From: Ophiosphaerella korrae | Taxonomy: Eukaryota > Ascomycota > Dothideomycetes > Pleosporales > Phaeosphaeriaceae | Length of the DNA stretch: 64,000 bases | NCBI GenBank assembly: GCA_028456385.1 | Contig: JALNQF010000031.1 | Location: forward strand, 1-64,000 | Direction: 5' to 3' | Shown: one piece after another, positions 45,147-57,838 of the stretch | Numbering within the stretch: position 1 is the stretch's first letter | Layout of the letters: every line of letters starts with the position of its first letter | Made by a program: the position numbers and the translations under genes | Notes under the pieces: generated by a model | What the model was told of the DNA's origin: nothing | Databases searched by the model: none | Seen by the model: only the letters and a program-made list of their open reading frames with translations

Positions 45147-47072
45147 TTATAAGAAAGGTAGAACAATGCCTTTGCGCATCGGGCTGCCCTTTCCGTCAAC
45201 TGTGGAACCTTCAGCGCTGTATCCCGAATCACGATCCGCGTCATCGTTGTCGAAATCAATATCAAAGGTCGCTTCCTCCTCCGCGACATCCTCCTCATCG
45301 CCGTCCCATGCTTTTTGCTGCGCGCCGCGCGAGTTCCATCGCAGCGTGCGGCTGATGCTATCAAACCATTCAGTGGGCTGCGATAGCACGGTAGGGAAGG
45401 GGTATTGCGAAGCAGCGATGGTAACGTGATCACCTTGACGAAGCTCAACACGACCCTTGCCATCAAAAGCACAGTAAGCGGTGGCACGAGATTTGAGAGG
45501 GACCGCAACACGAAGAGCCATGCTGTCATTGAGAAGCATGGGACGGAAGGAGAGTGTATGCGGGCAGATGGGTGTGAGGAGTATGGCTGGGATATCCGGG
45601 TGTACGAGCGAACCACCAGCGGAGAGTGAATACGCTGTCGAACCTGTAGGCGTGGAGAAGATGCAGCCATCGGCTTGGACCACAGTCAAGAGATTGTTAT
45701 CACCGTACAGCTCGAGGTTCGAGACGTAAGGTGATGGGCCGCGGTCGATAACGAGTTCGTTCAACACCTCAAATTGCTCGGCTTCGATGTGCTGAGGTTG
45801 TCCCTGAGCAGCATTCTTTTGGTAGCGATAGACAGTGCAAGTAAAACGCATGCGGAGGTTCACGCGCATACCAACGTCGGTCATGATCTTGTTGAGCGCG
45901 GCCTTGTACTGCTCGAATTGAAAGTTGGTAAGAAATCCCAGACTACCGAGCGCAAAGGATAGAATCGGGGGAACGATGCGCTGGAAAAGCCAGGAGGTGA
46001 AGAGCACAGTGCCATCACCACCTAGGGTGAGCACAAGGTCGAAGATTTCGGGGGTCTCCCAGCAGAGGTCGGGAGTCCAGTAGCGCAGCATACCCTCAAA
46101 ACGCTTGTCTTTGGCTACTAGAGATGGCGCATCGAAGCGCTTCGACTTGCGTAGCTTGTGGTCGACGTAAACGTTCACACCAACGTCGGAGCCATAACGA
46201 GAAGTAGTAAGCAGCCACTCGGCCAGCTCGCGAGTGAGGTATACCAAATTATTATCGCGTGCTTTAGTAACAATCATAACATTGCGCACAGTCATCTTGA
46301 TGGGACGGCGCTGCAGCTGCTTGGAGACTTCGCGCACGCTGAAAGCGGTTTGCATGAGCCGAGAATGCGAGATGGTGTCATCGTCGGCCATCTCTTCCAA
46401 CACCTTCTCAAGGTTGACAGCCTTGTCGAACTTCTTGTGGAAGAAGCAAGGCGAAGCAAGCGCAGCCATCTTGTTCATTGCCGTATCGTCAGAATTCAAT
46501 TGGAGCTCAGAAAGAGCATCAGCTAGACGCTGGTGACTGATGCTCTTGGAGCGATGCGTCTTCTCCGCGTCACGTTTCCCTTCCATCATGATTTCATTCA
46601 TGGAGTGTGACAGAGGTGGACGTGACTGCAGTGCCTTGAGGATGGTTTGGCGGGGTACTGAAGAGTCGATGGAAACAGCGTTCTTGCGATGCTTACGCAC
46701 ACGGTGCTCGCCAAACGACGGAGCTTGAGGTAAGACAGTGAGATTCTCGATGGAGGACGAGGCGCTGATCTCGGCCTTTGGTTCGTTCCGAGTTGACTCG
46801 TCCGGAATCACAATGGCGGGGGTGCGTTCTGTGGAAGCGGGCGCAGCGCCTAATTCTGTGGTTGTTACCGGTGATGCATTATACGGTGCATTATTGGGGC
46901 AGTGGACGCTGGTCTGCGGAGGTTGCGGTGAATTATCAAGCGGGTGGGCGAGACGGAAGGCTGTGTCGGCGGAATTAACCTCGGAGAAAGTCTTGTTAGA
47001 CTGTGGGGACAGAAGTGGGTGAATCTTGGCCGGAGAGAACGGCTCCCCATTCATGTTCGTCCTAGTGTCCAT
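45147..47072 (-). CDS. NAD(+) kinase (ATP-NAD kinase)
   Basis: Single exon, 641 aa. It phosphorylates NAD+ (or NADH) to NADP(H), supplying reducing power. The catalytic domain is unmistakable: GGDGTVLFTSWLFQ near residue 352 with the invariant GGDG, LGSLGFLTNF after it, NELVIDRGPSPYVSNLELY, and DGCIFSTPTGSTAYSLSAGG near 468–487, which binds NAD and ATP. The first ~230 residues are low-complexity (Ser, Pro, Thr, Glu), as in fungal Utr1-type cytosolic enzymes. The last ~80 are acidic (DEEDVAEEEATFDIDFDNDD) and end with a basic tail. No mitochondrial targeting signal is apparent, so a cytosolic Utr1/Yef1-like enzyme rather than Pos5 is more likely. Second start candidates exist near the N-terminus (MNGEPFSP at residue 7). 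Confidence 0.95.
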   Translation of the reverse strand: MDTRTNMNGEPFSPAKIHPLLSPQSNKTFSEVNSADTAFRLAHPLDNSPQPPQTSVHCPNNAPYNASPVTTTELGAAPASTERTPAIVIPDESTRNEPKAEISASSSIENLTVLPQAPSFGEHRVRKHRKNAVSIDSSVPRQTILKALQSRPPLSHSMNEIMMEGKRDAEKTHRSKSISHQRLADALSELQLNSDDTAMNKMAALASPCFFHKKFDKAVNLEKVLEEMADDDTISHSRLMQTAFSVREVSKQLQRRPIKMTVRNVMIVTKARDNNLVYLTRELAEWLLTTSRYGSDVGVNVYVDHKLRKSKRFDAPSLVAKDKRFEGMLRYWTPDLCWETPEIFDLVLTLGGDGTVLFTSWLFQRIVPPILSFALGSLGFLTNFQFEQYKAALNKIMTDVGMRVNLRMRFTCTVYRYQKNAAQGQPQHIEAEQFEVLNELVIDRGPSPYVSNLELYGDNNLLTVVQADGCIFSTPTGSTAYSLSAGGSLVHPDIPAILLTPICPHTLSFRPMLLNDSMALRVAVPLKSRATAYCAFDGKGRVELRQGDHVTIAASQYPFPTVLSQPTEWFDSISRTLRWNSRGAQQKAWDGDEEDVAEEEATFDIDFDNDDADRDSGYSAEGSTVDGKGSPMRKGIVLPFL

Positions 47073-48948
47073 GATTTTGTCCGTAGTGAATCTTGTTATA
47101 CTCGTGCCAAGACTAAATCGCTAATAATTATTCAATCTTGCAGATGTGTTTGCAAATTGTAGTGTAGTGGCATAAACGGCTGGTAGGAACGAGCTGCCGC
47201 GAGCGGATATGTACAGCGAAAAGATAACGTAGCCAGACGTGCGATTGAAATATAAACGCTCCAGGCAATGCAAAAAAAAAGGGGGGGGGGGGGATAGTAA
47301 CTACTGCATGAAGCAAGCGGTAGGCGTCTTTGGTGTGTGATGAGGCTGCTGGTAGCGATGACGCAGGCTGTGATAGCAACGTGATGGCCGTGTAACCGCC
47401 GATTAAAACCGATATGGTCAGCAATGAGCGCAGCTCGGCCAATGACAATAAGTCAAAGAGAAAAAAAGATGTGATAGGTAGTGGTCACGACCCCAGGCCG
47501 TGTACCGAAAAGAGTGGTAGGCGCAAAGAAAGAAAGGAAGCTGCGGTGGCGTGAGACGGACTAGGCACGAGGCAGTGAGCCTATATTCACTTTGGCATTT
47601 TGCACAACATCGATACTCCTGCTATCCAGGCACACGAGCCACAATTTCACGATCCTACGTGCTAGTCTCAAACTGAGGCACCGTAGCGGCTAACCCGCTC
47701 GGTTGGTAGGTGATACCACAAGTGTTCGAGACATCGTGGGCCTCGACCGGACATCAACCCAAACATAGAACAATTATTTTCAGAGTTTGCAAAATCGAAG
47801 CAGGACTGGATGCCGCGAAGCAACGATCGGCACCTGTCAGTGCGTCGTGACAGGCTCCTGGGTCAACGTTTGTTGGTGTCTTGAACCCTCCAACAGTTCA
47901 ACCTCTATGGGCGCCCCTTTACGGGCGCTTCCTCACCAGTAAGGCGTCTCACATAGGCAACTGGCAAATCTCCACTAGTCTCACCTCAGTCAGCCTTATC
48001 CACGAGCGCGACACCACGACAGGCCGTGGTTCCAAGGATGTTGAGATCAACGAGCCTCAATCTGCACGGATCTCTTATGCAGATATGTCGCACTGCCGAT
48101 TTAGTCCTAGAACAAATGGGGACTTGTGAAAGGCGAAACGACGTGAGGAAGACACTTGCCTGACTTGTAGCAAATAACACTACCCACACCGTGTTCTGGT
48201 ACACCTCATCGGTATGTGAAGGCGAGACGCTGCGTACCAGTGCGAAGCTTGATTCTGCAGTAATGCCGTTAGCCGAGTCTATTCTGCATTGAACATTCGA
48301 GTGCACTGTGCAGGAACCTTGGCCTCAAGCCAACACACCAAACGAAGACTTGCAACATTAAATCGGGGAAGGGACCGGTACGGCACGACGAAATGTTGCA
48401 GAGTGGGCTCATATTCTCCTCCCGCTGACCTTGGCAAAGGGCTACGAGTAGGGCCCATGTTTGCCCGAGGCCAAATTTCTGAAACGCGCGTATTTCACTG
48501 GATCGGAGCTCCTCCTTAGGCCTCTAACAGCGTTGAGATCTGGTCCCACATTCAGGCGCCGAATCATACTGCCATCGACCAGGGACAATGGATTCAAGAG
48601 GTTGATAGCTCGGCACTGACGACTTCTTGTGGATTGCTATGCATCACCCTAATTGTCCACTTTTCAGAAACTAGGCAGGCTAATGATACATACTCGTAGA
48701 AGCTCTTCCATTGGTTACGACTCGCTTTCCGTGAGATGCGAAGACCGAAATGGAGTGTGGATAGTAAGTCATTGTGGAGTCCACCAGGGCACCTATGCAA
48801 TACACTGTATGAACGAACTTTTCTCTCAATAATATTGAATTGTTATCTTTAGTAAATCTTCGCCGACTTTTGGTTCGTTGTTCGTAAATCGTGGTATCTA
48901 ATTTTGAAGCAAAGAAAATTGTCTCTAGTAAGTGCCAGTTCAAGCACC
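47073..48948. other. Intergenic
   Basis: About 1.9 kb: the promoter of the minus-strand NAD kinase on the left and the 3' end of spermidine synthase on the right. ORFs at 47881–48306 overlap on both strands without family resemblance. No RNA gene or repeat other than the homopolymer pair at 47272–47293. Confidence 0.4.
47272..47293. repeat. A9–G13 homopolymer pair upstream of NAD kinase
   Basis: Nine A followed directly by thirteen G on the plus strand, about 200 bases 5' of the minus-strand NAD kinase start. On that strand it reads C13–T9. The length is likely to vary between strains or reads. Confidence 0.85.
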
Positions 48949-50056
<1,108 letters not shown>

Positions 50057-50830
50057 GAAGCTGCGTGTTGAGTAGAGGAAGCTAGGTCTAAACTGTGTCT
50101 TATGACGCAAAACAGTGGGTAAAAAAGAATGTTTGCCGTAGAAATTTGGGCAACGACAGGTTTGCGGTATCAATTGAGCCTTTTAAAAGGCGTCGGGCAT
50201 CCGCAAACACTTTTTCTTCAAGCGCGTCATAATTGGTGCAGCGCTAGACTTGCCCCACCACGACGACTGGGTGTGCCCAGTTGAGCAAACATCGGAATAC
50301 TTCCGTAGTTGAGCCGCCCTCCTCTATCATGTCTATCAACGTACACCGTCTCCTAGCTGAGAGCTTAACTACCAATCCAATGTCGTAGGCAAGTGAACAT
50401 GGATAAGTATCACTAGCGCGTTTGACAGTTTGTCGGTCGATTATTGATTCAGCCTATGTGTTCATCCTTGCTCGTCCGCTTGACAAAAACAGAAGTCTAT
50501 CTTCCTATCAAGCTCAGGTGCTCGGTTTATCGGGACTGATATAACGCCGATAACTGTCCAGCACATTGTGACAACGTGACTGAACCGAGCATATCAACCC
50601 AATTCATCCCTATGAGATACTCTGCACAAACCCTCCTCCAACGGATTTAGGCAGACACCTGCAAGCCTGGTACGGTGGCGGCCTTAAAGCCCGAGGGTGA
50701 CGTTGCCTAGCACTAACTAGCATATCATAGGCTAAGAGTGAGCATGTGGGCAAGCGATATATATTTCGTATGACCGCGGTGCTAAGGCTACACTCTTAGT
50801 CTCGCTTTTACTTCTACCAGTTCAGTAAGA
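50057..50830. promoter_or_regulatory. Divergent promoter region of spermidine synthase and methyltransferase
   Basis: 774 bases between two divergently transcribed genes. GATATATATTTC at about 50757–50768 is a TATA-like element about 65 bases before the methyltransferase ATG. CT-rich sequence follows (50795–50820), typical of fungal transcription starts. No element for the spermidine synthase side could be recognised. Confidence 0.45.
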
Positions 50831-51776
50831 ATGACTGAATCTACTCCAGTGGAGGACTCTAGGGAGGAGATGCGAAAGAACATCGCACATTGGGTGGAAA
50901 CAAAACGATACATTGACGAACCCGAGATCCTTCCTTGGTATAAGAAGGAACCAGACGAGCTGAGCCCCGGAGCGAAAGACTTGCTGGGAAACTACAGCAA
51001 TATCCCTGAGGCTGACGTTGAAGCGCATATTCGGAAAGTAGTAAGTCCGCTACTTTTTTGTTGTTCTCCCCAAAAATCTCATAATCTTATAGCGAGATGA
51101 AGCATTCAAAGTATTCCCTTACCCTTGTGTTGGTAACTGGGGCTTCCTTAACCTGAGGGTTGCGGAACTACCAGTCTACAATGAAGTCGTCGAGCGTCTC
51201 AAGAGCGGAGAAAAATGCCTTGACTTTGGATGCTGCATGGGCCAGTACATCCGCAAGTTCATCCATGACGGTGTACCTCGTGAGCACCTATTCGGCTCTG
51301 ATGTTAAGGGTGACTTTTGGAACATCGGTTACGACCTATTTCTCGACAAGTCAACCTTGAACGTTGAGTTTATCGAAGCAGACGTCTTCGATGCAGACTC
51401 TGGTCTGAAGGAGCTCGATGGAAAGCTGAATCTGGTGCTTGCCGCGTCTGTTTTCCATTTGTTCGACTGGGACAGTCAAGTCAAAGCAGCCAAGAGATTG
51501 GTTAAACTATTGAAGGCAGAGACTGGTGTCATGATCTTCGGACGGCAGGCTGGCATGCCAAAAGCTGGTAGTTTAGGAGGTTTAATTAACAAGCTCGATC
51601 CGTACCTCCACAATCCGGAGTCGTGGGCGAAGCTGTGGAAACAGGTAGGCGATGAGACCGAGTCAAAGTGGGAAGTCGATGCTTTCCTTAGTGGGGAGGA
51701 TCTTGCGAACAGAATGAATGCAAATATTGTGCCTGCGGGCACGACGGCCATGACCTTCAGCATCAGGCGCGTGTAA
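50831..51776 (+). CDS. SAM-dependent class I methyltransferase
   Basis: Two exons, 50831–51040 and 51093–51776, give 297 aa; the 52 bp intron is GTAAGT..ATAG. Motif I, CLDFGCCMGQYIRKF (near residue 112), is the SAM-binding loop. It is followed by LFGSDVKGDFWNIGYDLF, the acidic VEFIEADVFD, and LNLVLAASVFHLFDW. The N-terminal ~70 residues (YIDEPEILPWYKKEPDELSP) resemble a group of fungal methyltransferases often found beside secondary-metabolism genes. Here, however, the neighbours are spermidine synthase and epsilon-COP, so no biosynthetic cluster is supported. The substrate is unknown. Adjacency to spermidine synthase, another SAM-dependent enzyme, is probably coincidental. Confidence 0.88.
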
Positions 51777-52103
51777 GGTGCGAAGTCAAACAAGGAATGT
51801 GTAGATTGTGTATGCGGGCTATTTGAGCCCCTCCCATAGATGTAGATCTTATTTGATTGATTCAAGATTGCTAACAATACGTACATTCGTGATATAACTG
51901 GTAACTTGATTGCATAGGTAGATCAACTTGAGGGCTTGTCTCGTCTGGTGGGGTGGCCAATCAGACACAACCAGGGTCCAGTCAAACGCGCCAAACATTG
52001 TCGTGGCTTCAACATTAGAACCAAAGCTCCAGGCCAACAGCATTGCCATTCGTCCCCAACGTATTTCCTCCGCTACTCCCCAAAGCACTTCAAAACTCTC
52101 ACA
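51777..52103. other. Intergenic
   Basis: About 330 bases between two plus-strand genes, including the methyltransferase 3' end and the epsilon-COP promoter. No element recognised. Confidence 0.5.
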
Positions 52104-53173
52104 ATGGATCCGTACTCCCCAGAAGGAGGTACTTATTCCCCGCATTTCAACTTAGAGGAATACGGCTAACCCACCAACAGAGCTCATAAACATCCACTCA
52201 GCGTTCCATGCCGGCGCATTCCAACAAGTCCTCGACTTTGACACCTCATCTTTTTCTTCAAGTAACGCAATACCCGTCCGCGTACTACAGCTACGCTCTA
52301 AGATTGCCCTTGGGCAGGCTGAAGCAGTCTCCACCGAACTCAGCAGCGAAAAGACGCCAGATCTGATCGCGGTGAAGCTCCTGGCAGACTCTCAGCAAGG
52401 CAAAGATGTGCTATCGCAAGCAAAAAAATTGGCAGAGCAACATGGCCAAGAAAATCTAGGTGTACAGCTCCTCGTGGGCATCATACTTGAGAAAGCGGGG
52501 GAGACAGAGGAGGCATTAGCACTACTCAGCAAGCACCAAGGTAGCCTGGATGCGTACGTCAAGACACAAGCCCACATATCACATATAACGCCGCAGGACA
52601 GAAACTAATACCTAGGCAGCGTAGCCCTCATCGTCCAAATCCACCTCCAACAAAACCGCGCAGACCTTGCCGCAAAAGAAGCTCAGCGCGCACGCAAATG
52701 GGCACAAGACAGTCTGCTCGTCAACATTGCCGAATCATGGGTCGGCATGCGCGAAGTACCACCCCCCCCCCTTCCCCGCTTGTTCCCTCTCCACACTAAC
52801 ACTCTCCTCCCAGGGCGGTGAAAAATACCAATCCGCATTCTACGTCTTCGAGGAACTAGCGCAAACCTCGCAATCGCAATCCCCACATTCGCTTGTCGCA
52901 CAGGCTGTCTCGGAACTGCATCTCGGCCGCTTACCGGAGGCTGAGGCCGCACTGCAACAAGCGATTGCTATTGACCCACAGCCTGCGGATACCATCGCGA
53001 ATTTGATTGTGTTGAATACGTTGTTGGGCAAGACGGAAGAGACAAGGCAACTGAAGGAAAATTTGGCAGCTGCGGATAGCGAACACAGGGCGTTGAAAGA
53101 TTGGGCAGAGAGAAAGAGCGAGTTTGCCAAGGCGGCAGCGAAGTATTCACCGAAGTTTGACGTCACGACGTGA
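52104..53173 (+). CDS. SEC28: Coatomer subunit epsilon
   Basis: Exons 52104–52128, 52181–52553, 52620–52755, 52814–53173 give 297 aa, the usual length of epsilon-COP. Introns 52129–52180, 52554–52619 and 52756–52813 are GT..AG; the last begins GTACC and runs straight into ten C. It is a TPR-like helical protein of the COPI coat that buds vesicles from the Golgi to the ER. Identifying blocks: ELINIHSAFHAGAFQQVLDF at the start, GVQLLVGIILEKAGETEEAL, VQIHLQQNRADLAAKEAQRA and ESWVGMRE/GGEKYQSAFYVF across the third intron, then IDPQPADTIANLIVLNTLLG and a C-terminal KYSPKFDVTT. It stabilises alpha-COP. The tiny first exon (MDPYSPEG) is supported by frame and by the conserved start of the next exon. 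Confidence 0.93.
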
Positions 53174-54832
53174 AAACTTGGAAGGTGAAAATCTCGCATA
53201 TGACGTATACAATAGGTTTTGAGAGGTGCTACAGCGTCTTGAGCACAGCTTCTAAAGGTGATCAAGATATATAGGCAGGTATCACATTACTGCATCCATA
53301 CTCTGTATGTGTGCTATACTGCCCTACACTACCGTCAACTTTGGTATAAAAATATACACAAGTGTAAATTCAATCTGTGCCTTAGATATATTTTTGAGAA
53401 TATGCTACATAAGCATAGTTTACCTATTCATCGAGTTAATGGATGGAAGAATGTCCTTCCAGGAGATTTCAATCAACATTTCTATTATGAAATTTTGCTA
53501 CTGAAAGAGACGGAAAGAGTGAGTAAACGACTTTCATTTCGTAGATTGAGGGGAGATATCATGCGAGCCAGGAATCGTCAGCAATGGTATTCACCTCGTT
53601 TGTACTATTGATAACTCGAGAACGATATGTCGCTGAGACTATGGCTCAAAACAGTCATTAAACGCTACTCAGGCAACACAAGCGATTCGTCGAACGCCGG
53701 ACACTAAACTTACGGTGATTACTGCACGGGCAGAAAAAACGAGCTTCTTCACACCCATTCTATTATTTTCACGGCTCGAAACGTTCCGAACGCACGATAT
53801 GGAGCCCGTGTGACTTGCAGCCATGTCCTCGTGCCTGTAAGAGGCGGTCAGCGCATGGTAGCGGGCCCACGGCTTGCAGTTTGTGGTAACACGTTGATCA
53901 TGGTCTTCCTAGCACAGGGCTGAATAGTGATATCAAGCGCGGTTTAGCGGCTGATCATCCGCAGAGTCGAATTATTAGTCTTGTATGAGGTAGGACAGTA
54001 CCAATCTTGAACTAAAAGCGCAGTTGTAGTCGGAGTGAGTATCTTCCTGAATACTTATAGCAATATACTTGGAGGCCGTAGAGCCCTTCAATCTAGCGCA
54101 CTGGCTCGGAGTCTCAGTGGCTGACACGCGATCTGCTCCATCGGCATCTTCTGCGACCCTTCATGTGTGGCGCCGGGATATGCGACATCCGGGAGCGTCG
54201 AAGCAATTTTGGAACGAGCTTAACTTTTAGCCCAACCAATGCGCGTCCATTCGATGAACCAGATTCAAAGCCTAACTGTTTATAGCTGTCCCTGTCTCGA
54301 TTTTTGGGGACGTGGATTCCATGATGGTGAGTTTGACGGCGGCAAGTTGCGGACAATCCTTCATTGTGGGTACAAGACCATATTTGGCCCGGAGTGCTGA
54401 TCCGTGGACGCGTTTATGAAGTGAAATTGGGCAGTTCCCTAATTTGAATCAAGCATTGTTGGATTGGAACTGTTTCTCTGCCTTCGTTATTGGTGTTTGG
54501 ATGTTGCTCGTAATCTCTCCTCCGATTCTTTTCTACAGTTGACCTTAATTCCGTAAGCTCCGTACGCGCTTCGTCCGTTCTCAGATAGCCCGAAAGGTTA
54601 TTAGCCAGCGGGGCAGTCGGCAATAGAGGGACACTGGCCGTCATGGTTGAACAGGAAGTTGACAGCGCGCTTGACGTGCAAACACCCATTATCGAGAACA
54701 TGGTCGTTGGTGTACCGCCTGTGTTTGAGGGCTTGACCCGGGAACTGGACAAGATAGTAGAGCAGCCGCTGCTAGGTCCTAAGACCGACTTTCCTAGAGG
54801 TATAGTCTAACTATCATTCCATGTTCAGCTAG
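53174..54832. other. Gene-poor intergenic region
   Basis: About 1.66 kb. An A/T-rich stretch at 53260–53540 contains several overlapping ORFs without resemblance to proteins. At 54414–54752 both strands are open: minus 112 codons, plus from an ATG at 54643 (MVEQEVDSALDVQTPIIENM). Neither shows a family signature, and the plus frame cannot be spliced to the next gene without an impossibly short intron. Confidence 0.35.
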
Positions 54833-55871
54833 ATGGGCACTGACACGAAGATAGCTTCGTTCGCCTACGCACGTAAAGATGTATCTGGGAATCGCAGGCC
54901 ACAAACCATTGCCCATCGAGGATACAAGGCGAGGTTTCCTGAAAATACTATGGGCGCTTTTCGAGGCGCAATAGATGTAGGCGCAGAGGCGATCGAGACA
55001 GACATTCACTTGACGAAAGACGATGTGGTAGTTCTGTCTCATGTAAGTTTGTCATACATGTGAGTGTAATGTCATAGTACTAAGAACTCCTAGGACAAGG
55101 ACTTGAAGCGTTGTTTTGGTCGAGGAGAGAAGATTATTGACTGTGACTACGAGTTTTTAAGTAAACTGAGGACACTGAAAGAGCCACACGAGGCTATGCC
55201 TCGGCTGGCTGATCTACTCGAGTATCTTGCGCAGCCCGGATTGGAAGACATCTGGGTGTTGCTGGATATCAAGGTAAAGCACGAATGCACGTCGCCTCAA
55301 CCCAGTTGCTGACCATCAGATACAGCTCGACAACAATGCTGACGATGTGATGCGACTGATTGGTGACACAATCCGGAGTGTTCCACCTTCGCCGACGCGG
55401 CCATGGCAGAATCGAGTCGTCCTTGGATGCTGGGCAGCCAAGTACCTGCCACTGTGCTCACGCTACCTGCCTGGCTTTTCTGTATCGCACATTGGCTTCT
55501 CTACCCTCGTTGCATCCTACTTCCTGACCGTGCCAAACATATCCTTCAATATACAGCAAGCAGTGCTCATGACGCCATGGGGCAAAGCCTTCACACGTAA
55601 GGCTCAGCGCGACCGACGACCGGTGTATGCGTGGACGGTGAATGAGGAGTCGAGGATGCGATGGGACATTCGAAATGGACTAGATGGCGTCATCACCGAC
55701 GACCCAAAGCTGTTTTTGGAGGTTCGAAGGGACTGGCATGAGGGGACGAAGAATAGCCTGAGCGTTAAGGATGTCTTAGACATGGGAAGGGTTAATTTCT
55801 TCGCTATTATCTACACCGTGCTGTTTTGGATTATGTTCGGCATAGGCGAGGGATGGTACAAGAGAAAGTGA
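54833..55871 (+). CDS. Glycerophosphodiester phosphodiesterase, membrane-anchored
   Basis: Exons 54833–55042, 55094–55273, 55320–55871 give 313 aa; introns 55043–55093 and 55274–55319 are GT..AG. It hydrolyses glycerophosphodiesters to glycerol-3-phosphate and an alcohol. The GDPD barrel is marked by [15 protein letters not shown] near residue 25 with the catalytic His-Arg, [19 protein letters not shown] with the metal-binding Glu-x-Asp and second His, DIWVLLDIK, and near the end [13 protein letters not shown] followed by [14 protein letters not shown]. The final ~25 residues form one hydrophobic helix ([17 protein letters not shown]) followed by EGWYKRK, so the enzyme is probably a tail-anchored protein of the ER or another membrane. 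This arrangement is common in fungal homologues of this subgroup. The start codon at 54833 gives the expected short N-terminus. Confidence 0.92.
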
Positions 55872-56107
55872 CAGAACTAGAAGTTAGATGGACCTATAAA
55901 TATATGCTGATGGGGTCGATAAGAATTTCTATGGACAACCAAGAGCAATCCAACATGTGACACCGCCTAGGTTGCGTGAAAGGTGAGATGTGGAAGAAGG
56001 GATGGGTGAGTTGTTACAGCCCAAATAATTTGGCCGTCGCGCTCGCCCCGCCAAACGCGTCAACATCCCCGTTACCTGAGCCACGCATCCCACCAACACA
56101 CAACACC

Positions 56108-57581
56108 ATGCCCAGGTATGTCACCCAACCAAGCGAATCACTCTCCGCTAATTCCACGCCAGAGAAATAATAACATTGCAGGCCGGCCAATGCGGCAACA
56201 GTGTGGGCCAGCAGTTTTGGCAGCAGTTATGCCAGGAACACGGCATCAACCGAGACGGAAATCTCGAAGACTTTGCTACAGAGGGCGGTGATCGCAAAGA
56301 CGTCTTCTTCTACCAGTCAGATGACACGCGCTATATCCCACGCGCCATTCTCCTTGATCTTGAACCACGGGTCCTCCACTCGATCCAAAGCAGCGCATAT
56401 AAGAACATCTACAATCCAGAGAACTTCTACATTCACAAAGATGGCACTGGCGCTGGTAATAACTGGGGCATGGGATACAGTATGGGCGAGCAAGTGCACG
56501 AAGACGTCCTGGATATGATTGATCGCGAGGCCGACGGTTCAGATTCGCTGGAGGGATTTATGCTCCTACATTCGATTGCTGGTGGGACTGGCTCAGGTCT
56601 TGGGTCCTTTATGCTCGAGAGACTGAATGACAGGTTCCCCAAGAAGCTCATACAGACGTACAGCGTGTTTCCAAATATGCAAGACGGCGATATCGTGGTT
56701 CAGCCATACAACAGCCTGCTAAGCATGCGCCGCTTGACACAGAATGCAGATTCAGTCGTCGTGCTTGATAACGGTGCTCTATCTAAGATTGCTGCCGACC
56801 GGCTGCACGTCCTGAACCCATCCTTTGAACAGACAAACCAGCTTGTCTCAACTGTAATGTCTGCCAGCACCACCACCCTTCGCTACCCAGGATACATGCA
56901 CAACGACCTCGTCGGCATAGTAGCCTCGCTGATTCCCACACCACGCTGCCATTTCCTGATGACCTCATACACACCCTTCTCTGGCGAAAATGTCGAACAA
57001 GCCAAAACGGTGCGCAAAACTACAGTGTTGGACGTCATGAGGCGGTTGTTGCAACCCAAGAACCGCATGGTTTCTACCAACCCAACAAAGAAGAGTTGTT
57101 ACATGTCAATCTTGAACATTATTCAAGGAGAAGCAGATCCATCTGATGTAAGTGATATTTACTCTATTGGCTGTCCCTCTGCTCACAGGCATAGGTACAT
57201 AAATCTCTCATGCGTATTCGTGAACGCCGTCTTGCTACGTTCATTCCTTGGGGACCTGCATCCATTCAAGTCGCCCTAACTAAAAAGTCACCCTACGTCA
57301 CCTCCTCACACCGAGTCTCCGGACTCATGCTCGCCAACCACACCGGTATCGCTACGTTATTTAAGCGTGTAGTGGCACAGTACAATACACTCAGAAAGCG
57401 CAATGCTTTCCTCGAGAGCTACAAACGCGAGGCACCCTTTAAAGATGGTCTCGGCGAATTTGACGAAGCTAAGGAAGTCGTCACTGGGTTGATTGAGGAG
57501 TATGAGGAAGCCGAAGGTGCCGATTACCTAAGCAAAGAAACGGCACCCACAGACGAAGGCGATGACAAGAGGGCAGGATAG
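56108..57581 (+). CDS. tubG: Gamma-tubulin
   Basis: Exons 56108–56115, 56163–57147, 57195–57581 give about 459 aa. The first exon is only eight bases (ATGCCCAG); splicing over 56116–56162 yields [18 protein letters not shown], the canonical start. Intron 2 (57148–57194) is GTAAGT..ATAG and gives [19 protein letters not shown]. It nucleates microtubules at spindle pole bodies as the core of the gamma-tubulin complex. Tubulin landmarks: [35 protein letters not shown], the GTP-binding [10 protein letters not shown] near 143, and VFPNMQDGD. Features that separate gamma- from beta-tubulin include the [20 protein letters not shown] block and the [19 protein letters not shown] segment. The C-terminus ends with an acidic region ([13 protein letters not shown]). 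The copy looks complete and is probably the only gamma-tubulin gene of the organism. Confidence 0.96.
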
Positions 57582-57838
57582 ACATTTAATATGAAATCAG
57601 ACGAACGTATCTTACGTTCACATTGCTGACTTGGGTACCGGAGTTCTGGGCGTACGCCTGGCCGAGGCTGAGGCACAATAAGGGCGGCTCTAATCGTAAC
57701 GCCACCTTCAACGATACCACTTGCTGTTCTTGTTCAGAGCCGATACACAGTCCGCATTTAATTTTCTTATCGAGAAAGATCTTGCACTACCTGCCCACGA
57801 CTATGCCCTGTTCTCTTCAGATGTTTTATAAGCAGCGA

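Noticed and set aside
46158..46536. Plus-strand ORFs over the NAD kinase gene
   Set aside because: Shadows of the minus-strand coding sequence; the sense frame is a complete, well-conserved enzyme.
54414..54832. Possible upstream exon of the phosphodiesterase (plus frame from 54643)
   Set aside because: Joining it to the GDPD start would need an intron of about 29 bases; the known family N-terminus already begins at 54833.
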